Assembly (NCBI GenBank): GCA_947503395.1 | Contig: CANNDP010000055.1 | Span: 1-6,177 of the forward strand | DNA from: Actinomycetota bacterium | GTDB lineage: Bacteria; Actinomycetota; Actinomycetes; Nanopelagicales; Nanopelagicaceae | Length of the DNA stretch: 6,177 nt | Direction of reading: 5' to 3' | Part shown: one piece after another, positions 1 through 5,102 of the stretch | Layout of the letters: the number at the start of each line of letters is the position of its first letter | Numbering within the stretch: position 1 is the first letter of the stretch | Translations under genes and position numbers: made by a program | The notes under the pieces: model-generated | Seen by the model: the letters and a program-made list of their open reading frames with translations, nothing else | The model's database searches: none | What the model was told of the DNA's origin: nothing

Positions 1-117
1 GCGTTAGAGATTGCTGATATCGGAATCATTATTAATCTTGGTGAAGTGGTTGCCTCCGGCAAAGCCAATGAGCTAATTGATGATCCCGCCCTACGAGCTG
101 CTTACTTGGGGTACTGA
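1..117 (+). CDS. livF: LivF-like ABC transporter ATP-binding protein, C-terminal fragment
   Basis: This is the last 38 codons of an ATPase that enters from the left edge. The reading frame starts at base 1 and ends with TGA at 115-117. The translation (ALEIADIGIIINLGEVVASG, then about 18 more residues ending DDPALRAAYLGY) matches the C-terminal region of HAAT-family ABC ATPases: an ALxIAD stretch just after the H-loop region, a strand with a LGEVVASG turn, and the family ending DP-x-x-R-x-AYLG. The Walker A, Walker B and signature motifs lie outside the window. The protein would hydrolyse ATP on the cytoplasmic face to drive import through the two permeases encoded next. Its stop overlaps the LivH start by one base (TGATG), which points to translational coupling. 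LivF is preferred over LivG from the wording of the tail; the ABC ATPase call is firm, the LivF/LivG choice less so. Confidence 0.85.
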   Translation, partial: ALEIADIGIIINLGEVVASGKANELIDDPALRAAYLGY

Positions 118-1013
118 TGCAAAAAGTTATTGAGACTCTATTAATTGGGCTATCAACAGGATCTATCTATGCCCTTATGTCATTAGCACTTGTCTTAGTC
201 TGGAGATCAACTCGGGTCGTTAATTTTGCGCAAGCAGGACAAGCAATGCTCTCTACCTATATTGGCTTTGAGATTGCATCTAGATCTGAGATTTTCTGGT
301 TAGGACTTGTTTTTGCAATTGCAGCGGGAGCGCTAGTTGGCGCAGGCGTTGATTACTTCTTTATGCGCGTGCTTTTTAAGCATGCGACCTCTGGGCCTGC
401 AGCAGTTGTAGCACCTGTCATTGCCACTCTAGGTTTACTCGGACTTATCAGAAGTATTGTGGGGCTAACTTGGGGTGGAGAATTTAAATCTATTGAAGCT
501 CCAGCCTCAACCGATGGCTTTAGCGTTGGAGATGGCACAATTCCATTCTCAAATCTCGATGTTTTAATCATTGCTACAGTTTCAATAATTCTTATTGCTC
601 TTGCCTATATCTTCCAGCGCACCAACTTGGGTCTTGCCCTTAGAGCCTCGGCTTATGCCCCTGAAATTGCTCAATTAGCTGGCATTAGAACAGCACGGAC
701 TAGAACTATTGGATGGTCAATCGCAGGAGCCGTGGGCGGGGTTGCTGGAATGTTAGTAACTTCAAATAACTTCCTCTCTCCTTATTCGTTGGATCTCTTA
801 CTTGTCTTTGGATTTATTGCAGCTGTTATTGGCGGTCTTGAAAGTATGGTCGGATCTGTCATTGGTGCCTTAGTTCTTGGAATTGGACTTACATTTATTT
901 TGAACTATGTCGGAACTTCTCTAGTCTTTATTGGCGGCTTTAGCGTTTTGATCTTAGTTCTGCTGATTAAGCCAGATGGAATTATGGCAAAAGGCAAGGC
1001 CCGCCGTGCGTAA
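117..1013 (+). CDS. livH: LivH-like HAAT-family ABC transporter permease
   Basis: A 298-residue integral membrane protein of the BPD_transp_2 (LivH/LivM) family, the usual length for LivH. Hydrophobic segments lie near residues 8-28, 58-80, 95-117, 148-165, 198-215, 226-255 and 266-285. Family signatures visible are RVVNFAQAGQAMLSTYIG (33-50), the equivalent of the LivH NFAHG region; the cytoplasmic ATPase-coupling loop RTNLGLALRASAYAPEIAQL (168-187) followed by AGI; a glycine-rich IGGLESMVGSVIGALVLGI (238-256); and the ending LIKPDGIM (283-290), like the family's RPxGLF tail. It forms half of the membrane channel with LivM. The ATG at 117 is supported by the one-base overlap with the upstream ATPase stop and a TGGGG stretch at 107-111 that could serve as a weak ribosome binding site. 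Substrate class (branched-chain or other amino acid, amide, aromatic acid) cannot be told from the permease. Confidence 0.93.
   Translation: MQKVIETLLIGLSTGSIYALMSLALVLVWRSTRVVNFAQAGQAMLSTYIGFEIASRSEIFWLGLVFAIAAGALVGAGVDYFFMRVLFKHATSGPAAVVAPVIATLGLLGLIRSIVGLTWGGEFKSIEAPASTDGFSVGDGTIPFSNLDVLIIATVSIILIALAYIFQRTNLGLALRASAYAPEIAQLAGIRTARTRTIGWSIAGAVGGVAGMLVTSNNFLSPYSLDLLLVFGFIAAVIGGLESMVGSVIGALVLGIGLTFILNYVGTSLVFIGGFSVLILVLLIKPDGIMAKGKARRA
996..999 (+). promoter_or_regulatory. Ribosome binding site that decides the LivM start
   Basis: AAGG at 996-999, preceded by another AAGG at 991-994, lies six bases before the GTG at 1006 and inside the last codons of livH. The in-frame ATG at 976 has no purine-rich motif at a proper distance (upstream bases read CTGATTAAGCC). 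This favours GTG 1006 as the start and gives an 8-base overlap with livH instead of 38. Confidence 0.6.
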
Positions 1014-1977
1014 GAAAATAGCTATCTTTGTTCTCATTGGTTGGGTATTACTAATTATTGGTGATCGCGTTGATGAGCTTCGCGTCTATCAAGGAGCTCA
1101 GATGGCGATGTACACCATCGCGCTTGCTTCAATTGTTTTACTAACTGGTTATTCAGGTCAAGTCTCACTAGGTAATGGCGCGATGATGGCTGTTGGTGGC
1201 TATGGCGCAGCTCTTACTTTAAATAATTTAGGTACTCCAATCTGGTTTGCATTCTTAATGGCAATTGTTACTGCATCACTATTTGGCGCACTTCTTGGAG
1301 CAGCAGCTGCAAGAGTTTCGGGGCCTTATTTAGCGGGAACAACTCTTGCTCTAGCTGTTGGTCTTCCAGCTATTGCAAATCAATTTGCTTTCCTTGGGGG
1401 AGAGCCAGGACTTTTATTTGACGTTGGTTTCCCACCAGAGAGATTTGGTGATGAATTCACGCAATATAAATGGTTCTTCTGGATTGCAAGCTTTATTGCT
1501 CTAATTGCTTTATTTATTACTTCAAATATTCTCTCATCGCGCTTTGGTCGCACCTGGCGAGCAATTCGCGGGAATTCTCTAGCTGCAGAGCTCTGCGGGG
1601 TTCACTCTTCAAGAATGAAGGTCCTGGCATTTACTGTTAGCTCTGGTCTTGCAGGTCTTGCTGGAGCAGTTCTGGCGATGACTATTAGCCTTGTGGCCCC
1701 TGGGGCATATGGCCTGGCCCTCTCCTTTGCCCTGGTGACCGGGGCAGTTCTTGCTGGAATCTCAAGCCTTCCTGGGGTAGTCCTGGGAGCCTTCATTCTC
1801 GTGGTCATTCCTGAGATATCTGTGGCCCTTGCCGACAGGCTGGGTGATGCCGATAAACTAAATAACTATCTACCAGGTCTAATTGTGAGCGTATTGCTGA
1901 TTCTCTCAGTGATATTTACCCCAAATGGGCCTGGCGAGAACCTGCGTAAGCATCGTCATAAGAAGCCTGCGCATTAA
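1006..1977 (+). CDS. livM: LivM-like HAAT-family ABC transporter permease
   Basis: A 323-residue membrane protein of the BPD_transp_2 family, partner of the upstream LivH. From the GTG start it begins MRKKIAIFVLIGW, a short basic end leading straight into the first membrane segment, as expected of LivM. A longer form from ATG 976 (333 residues, MELWQKARPA added) is possible but lacks a ribosome binding site. Signatures are LTGYSGQVSLGNGAMMAVGG (46-65), the LivM LLTGYxGQxSLGxGAFxxxG block; the coupling loop RFGRTWRAIRGNSLAAELCG (179-198) with VHSSRMK after it; and SGLAGLAGAVLA (213-224). The C-terminus ends in a basic, His-containing tail (RKHRHKKPAH) on the cytoplasmic side. Codon use shifts locally to GC-rich synonyms around 1681-1800. 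A 65-base gap without a terminator separates it from the receptor gene. Confidence 0.9.
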   Translation: MRKKIAIFVLIGWVLLIIGDRVDELRVYQGAQMAMYTIALASIVLLTGYSGQVSLGNGAMMAVGGYGAALTLNNLGTPIWFAFLMAIVTASLFGALLGAAAARVSGPYLAGTTLALAVGLPAIANQFAFLGGEPGLLFDVGFPPERFGDEFTQYKWFFWIASFIALIALFITSNILSSRFGRTWRAIRGNSLAAELCGVHSSRMKVLAFTVSSGLAGLAGAVLAMTISLVAPGAYGLALSFALVTGAVLAGISSLPGVVLGAFILVVIPEISVALADRLGDADKLNNYLPGLIVSVLLILSVIFTPNGPGENLRKHRHKKPAH

Positions 1978-1986
1978 CTGATTACC

Positions 1987-2018
1987 GCTAGGTAACCAGT
2001 AGATTAATAGCACCTAGC
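1987..2018 (+). repeat. Inverted repeat in the livM-receptor gap
   Basis: GCTAGGT (1987-1993) and ACCTAGC (2012-2018) form a perfect 7-base inverted repeat separated by 18 bases. It sits in the only real gap of the operon, directly before the receptor ribosome binding site. No T-run follows, so it is not a classical terminator. It could be a regulator binding site or an mRNA hairpin that marks a processing or stability boundary, but a 7-base arm can also arise by chance. Confidence 0.35.
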
Positions 2019-2030
2019 CAAACCCTCGAT

Positions 2031-2036
2031 GGAAGG
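2031..2036 (+). promoter_or_regulatory. Strong ribosome binding site of the receptor gene
   Basis: GGAAGG at 2031-2036 lies six bases before the ATG at 2043. It is the best Shine-Dalgarno match in the window and stands out against the weak sites of the permease genes, consistent with the receptor being needed in excess over the membrane parts. Confidence 0.75.
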
Positions 2037-2042
2037 AAAACA

Positions 2043-3338
2043 ATGATCAGAAAGACTCGTATAAAGCGAACCTGGCTCGCTGCTGCGGTGATTGCCTCTG
2101 GCTCTCTCCTAGCAACAGCGCTTCCAGCAAACGCAGAGACGGGCGTTAGCGCAAGTGAGATCAAACTTGGAATCACTCTGCCTCTAACTGGAGCAGCATC
2201 GCCAGGCTATAACAAGATCGGCAATGCGATGAATGCTTACTTCAAATATGTCAATGACAATGGCGGCGTCTATGGACGCAAAGTTACTCTCATTCAGAAA
2301 AATGATGAGTACTCAGCGCAGTTGTCAATTTCTAAGACAAACGAATTAATTTTGCGAGATAAAGTTTTCGCTCTAGTTGGCCCTCTTGGAACTGCAAACT
2401 TCACCGCAGTTCACAAATCTGTTGGCCTAGCTAAGCGCGGAGTCCCAAGCCTCTTCCTAAATACTGGCTTTAGCGGATTCTCAAATAAGAAGAGCTATCC
2501 ATCATCATTTATGGTCCTTCCTTCCTATGCTATGGAAGCAAAGATCATCGCTCAATTCCTCAAGGAGAACCATGCTGGAAAGAAACTTGGCATTGTTTAT
2601 CAAAACGATGAATTTGGTATTGATGGTATGGGCGCCTTTAAGGCAGCTGGTACTAAGTTTGATGTAACAATTCCTTACACCTCAGGCTCACAGAGCTCCG
2701 CAACCGCGCAGACCTGGGTCTCCCAGCTTGCAGCAGGTGGAGCTCAAGTAGTGGTCATGTTTGGCGTAACTTCAGCAACAGGTGCTCTACTTGGAGTTTC
2801 TGCAGCAGCTAGATATGCACCGCAGTGGATTCTTGGATCAGTTGGTTCTGACCCAGTAACACTCAAAGCAATTGGTGTTCCAGTAGCGGTGCTAAATGGC
2901 GCACAGACTCCAGCTGGTAATCCATCACCAAATGACACTAGCGATGAGTATGTCAAGCAGTTCCAAGAGATCAATACCAAGTACAACACTGGTACTGCAT
3001 TTGATGACTATGTATTGCAGGGTATGAATATCGGCCTAATGACCGTTCAAGCTCTAAGAGCTGCAGGAAAGAATTTAACCCGCAAGGGTCTAGTTCGTGC
3101 GATGGAGACAAAGGGATCAAGCTTTGCTTCCGTTGCTTACTCTCCTCTTGGTTTCTCAAGCACGAGCAATGTTGGCCATACCGGCTACTACATGGCAGTA
3201 ATGGATGCCACAGGAGATAGAAAACCATTCGGTGGAAAAGTAACGCTTTACACCACTGACAGTGGCTCCGGTCCAGTTGTGGTCTCTACCTTCAAACGTC
3301 CGGCAATGCCAGCGAAAGGATTACCAAGTAACTCATGA
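2043..3338 (+). CDS. LivJ/LivK-like ABC transporter substrate-binding protein
   Basis: A 431-residue exported receptor of the type I periplasmic-binding fold (Peripla_BP_6, branched-chain amino acid family). Residues 1-31 form a signal peptide: basic MIRKTRIKR, a hydrophobic core, then the signal peptidase I site ANA|ET. The mature start carries the family marker SASEIKLGITLPLTGAAS (36-53), then a helix ending in YVNDNGGVYGRKVTLIQKND (69-88), a GPLGTANFTA loop (113-122) in the ligand-contact region, and KKLGIVYQNDEFGIDGMGAF (180-199), the family's VAIxxQNDxFG strand. It would capture the solute outside the membrane and deliver it to LivH/LivM. The whole protein contains no cysteine, so it has no lipobox and cannot be lipid-anchored, unusual for a Gram-positive receptor. 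The ligand is unknown; homologues bind amino acids, amides, urea or aromatic acids. Its stop overlaps the hydrolase start (ATGA), tying the two products together. Confidence 0.92.
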   Translation: MIRKTRIKRTWLAAAVIASGSLLATALPANAETGVSASEIKLGITLPLTGAASPGYNKIGNAMNAYFKYVNDNGGVYGRKVTLIQKNDEYSAQLSISKTNELILRDKVFALVGPLGTANFTAVHKSVGLAKRGVPSLFLNTGFSGFSNKKSYPSSFMVLPSYAMEAKIIAQFLKENHAGKKLGIVYQNDEFGIDGMGAFKAAGTKFDVTIPYTSGSQSSATAQTWVSQLAAGGAQVVVMFGVTSATGALLGVSAAARYAPQWILGSVGSDPVTLKAIGVPVAVLNGAQTPAGNPSPNDTSDEYVKQFQEINTKYNTGTAFDDYVLQGMNIGLMTVQALRAAGKNLTRKGLVRAMETKGSSFASVAYSPLGFSSTSNVGHTGYYMAVMDATGDRKPFGGKVTLYTTDSGSGPVVVSTFKRPAMPAKGLPSNS

Positions 3339-4966
3339 GAACCTTTAAATTCAAGCGTTCCTTAACGCTCGTAGCAGTTTCATCACTGCTCTCAATTACC
3401 GTTGTATCAATTCCAACGGCAGCGCAGGCAAACCCTGTTTGTACTACAGCAAGCGGTGTAACAACTTGCCTTGGTGCAACATCAGATACTGCGCCATACA
3501 TGCTGATGACTCCAGCAAACTTCAATGGAACTGTTTATCTATATTCACATGGATATCGCAACAATGTTCCTCTACCAGCGACGTTGTCGGCAGCCACTGG
3601 TTTTCCTACAACAGTGGTTAATACTCCAGAGCCAGCACCTGGTGGAAATGCCCAAATTATCGGGACACTTCTTGCTAAGGGATATGCGGTTATGGGATCT
3701 GGTTTTGCCCGTCAAGGCTGGAATGCAGATTCAGCAATCAAGACCAATGTGGAGTTAATTGGCGTTTTCAAGAAGCAATACCCAAAGACAACAAAGGTTG
3801 TTGCTTGGGGTAATTCACTTGGAGGCTTTATTACTCAGGCTCTTGCTGAAAAGTATCCAGATCTAATTAGCGCAGCAGCGCCTCTTTGTATGGCAAGTGA
3901 TCTAACGCCACTTATGACAATGGCTGGAGATGCACTTTGGGGAATCAAGACTTTCTTTGATCCAACCATCAAAGGTGGAGGCTATAGTGCAGGAACAGCT
4001 GGTTATGCCGAAGCAATGGGAGATTTAGTAAAGGTCTTTACCGTTATCGGTGCAATGCAAGCTGCAATTGCTGCAAATCCAACTGCGCCAGCATGGCCAG
4101 CGACATCAAAGGTTCCAGATGCACTTAAAGCAGTTCCATCAAGAAGTGCACTAGTTCTTATCGCTTTGATGTCTGGTGTTCCAATGCAATCGGCACACTT
4201 TGATTCAACTTCAGCGCCAGCAGGCCTTCCAGCCTCAAACGCTCTCTCATTCCAGATAGCTATCAATCCAGCTCTTGCTGCTCTAGAAAACCTTGCAAAT
4301 GCTGCAGCTCTTGCAGTACTTGCAACACATGATGTCGAGCAACAAGCAGGTGGAGCAATATTTGATAACACTGCAACTGATTACTCTGCTCGAGTTGCTT
4401 CTGAACGATTCATCTGGAGCTCAGCTCTAACTGGAGAAGCAGGAGTAAATGCACTGCTTGGATATCTTGCAGCGGTACCAAGAGTTAAGGGAAATCCTGC
4501 AGCTATTGCAAAGTTGGCTACGCTAACTACACATAGCGGCAAAGTTGAAATCCCAACAATTCTCTTCACCGGAACTGCTGATCCAGTAACAACACCTGGA
4601 AATCAGCAAGCGGTGATTGATAAATATGCGGCATATTCTGCTGAAAAGTGGGCAGCTGCAAAGAAGGAAGGAACCCGTAAGAAACCAGCTAATAATCAGT
4701 TGGCTCTATGGAACTTACCGCCAGAGAAGTACTCCAAGTTCACTGCTACAGGTTCGCCAGATACAACGCCTGCCGCAGCGACAGGAACTAATCACTGTAA
4801 CTTCACCGTTTCTCAGTACTTAGCAATTGCAGATCTTCTTGCATATGCTGCTGAAACCGGTAAGAACATGTCAGGTGGCGCGCTCTATACCAAGATCCGT
4901 AAGGCAGGAAATATGACTTACGATCGTGGTTACAGCGCTCCTAAAATGAAGTATTACGGAGAATAA
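3335..4966 (+). CDS. Secreted alpha/beta hydrolase, probable esterase or peptidase
   Basis: A 543-residue exported serine hydrolase. Residues 1-32 look like a Sec signal peptide (MRTFKFKR, hydrophobic core, cleavage AQA|NP). The fold is read from SHG (71-73, oxyanion-hole HG), the nucleophile elbow VAWGNSLGG with Ser161 in GxSxG, the acid TGTADPV with Asp416, and TGTNHCNFT with His487, so the triad appears complete and correctly ordered. Between the elbow and the acid lies about 200 residues of Ala-rich, mostly helical sequence (190-400), read as a large lid domain. Four cysteines are present (36, 45, 185, 488); Cys36/Cys45 and Cys185/Cys488 are possible disulfide pairs, the latter fixing the catalytic His loop. 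The ATGA overlap with the receptor gene indicates co-translation; a GAAAGGA at 3314-3320 is too far (14 bases) to be an ideal ribosome site. The likely role is to release a product for the adjacent importer. The substrate is not identifiable; esterase, amidase and peptidase remain open. Confidence 0.85.
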   Translation: MRTFKFKRSLTLVAVSSLLSITVVSIPTAAQANPVCTTASGVTTCLGATSDTAPYMLMTPANFNGTVYLYSHGYRNNVPLPATLSAATGFPTTVVNTPEPAPGGNAQIIGTLLAKGYAVMGSGFARQGWNADSAIKTNVELIGVFKKQYPKTTKVVAWGNSLGGFITQALAEKYPDLISAAAPLCMASDLTPLMTMAGDALWGIKTFFDPTIKGGGYSAGTAGYAEAMGDLVKVFTVIGAMQAAIAANPTAPAWPATSKVPDALKAVPSRSALVLIALMSGVPMQSAHFDSTSAPAGLPASNALSFQIAINPALAALENLANAAALAVLATHDVEQQAGGAIFDNTATDYSARVASERFIWSSALTGEAGVNALLGYLAAVPRVKGNPAAIAKLATLTTHSGKVEIPTILFTGTADPVTTPGNQQAVIDKYAAYSAEKWAAAKKEGTRKKPANNQLALWNLPPEKYSKFTATGSPDTTPAAATGTNHCNFTVSQYLAIADLLAYAAETGKNMSGGALYTKIRKAGNMTYDRGYSAPKMKYYGE

Positions 4967-4977
4967 TCTTCCGTAAT
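4953..4977 (+). repeat. Hairpin spanning the hydrolase stop codon
   Basis: ATTACGGA (4953-4960) and TCCGTAAT (4970-4977) form a perfect 8-base inverted repeat with a nine-base loop that contains the TAA stop (4964-4966). It lies 17 bases before the intrinsic terminator. It may protect the 3' end of the mRNA or act as an auxiliary terminator. No T-run follows it. Confidence 0.5.
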
Positions 4978-4994
4978 CCATCGAGAAGGTAGTA

Positions 4995-5030
4995 AAGAGA
5001 GGCCCGGGAAACCGGGCCTCTCTTGCTTTT
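4995..5030 (+). terminator. Rho-independent terminator of the transporter-hydrolase operon
   Basis: A perfect 13-base stem pairs 4995-5007 (AAGAGAGGCCCGG) with 5012-5024 (CCGGGCCTCTCTT) around a GAAA tetraloop at 5008-5011, followed by GCTTTT at 5025-5030. The GNRA loop and seven consecutive G-C pairs next to it make the hairpin very stable. The T-run is short (four) after a GC interruption, but the stem strength and its place 28 bases after the hydrolase stop make the call firm. It separates the operon from the downstream DUF1800 gene. Confidence 0.92.
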
Positions 5031-5066
5031 ATAGGTAAATGTTCATTAAATATTAAGGTATTCACG

Positions 5067-5095
5067 TTGGCGAAATGAAGCCTTCACCTTACTCT
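5067..5095 (+). promoter_or_regulatory. Predicted promoter of the DUF1800 gene, leaderless type
   Basis: A -35-like TTGGCG (5067-5072) is followed after exactly 17 bases by a -10-like TACTCT (5090-5095). Transcription would start about 7 bases later, at 5102-5103, on or next to the ATG at 5103. There is no Shine-Dalgarno motif in the pyrimidine-rich stretch before that ATG, which agrees with a leaderless mRNA, a common arrangement in actinobacteria. A more AT-rich -10 alternative (TAAATA near 5046) would give a longer leader still lacking a ribosome site. Confidence 0.5.
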
Positions 5096-5102
5096 TCTCT
5101 TC

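Noticed and set aside
1699..1786. CCTGG repeats in livM as a functional motif array
   Set aside because: Spacing is irregular and each copy fits normal LivM codons such as CTG; more simply explained by the local GC-rich codon choice.
1978..2005. Internal promoter CTGATT-16-TAGATT before the receptor gene
   Set aside because: The -35 match is poor and the -10 only fair; not strong enough to list as a feature, mentioned only as a possibility.
1987..2018. Intrinsic terminator between livM and the receptor gene
   Set aside because: The stem is only 7 bases with an 18-base loop and no T-run follows.
2744..3228. Antisense open frames under the receptor gene
   Set aside because: Composition is that of out-of-frame sequence, and the receptor frame is continuous and typical of its family.
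3439..3758. Two + strand open frames in another phase inside the hydrolase
   Set aside because: The translations are Trp/Cys/Gln-rich without any domain, while the main frame carries the signal peptide and the HG and GxSxG motifs.
4003..4371. 122-codon antisense open frame, Ala-rich
   Set aside because: It lies fully inside the hydrolase gene, opposite its Ala-rich lid segment; long antisense frames are expected there. No start context or family match was seen.
4871..5065. Antisense 64-codon open frame over the hydrolase end and terminator
   Set aside because: It reads through the terminator hairpin on the opposite strand and has no ribosome site or family features.
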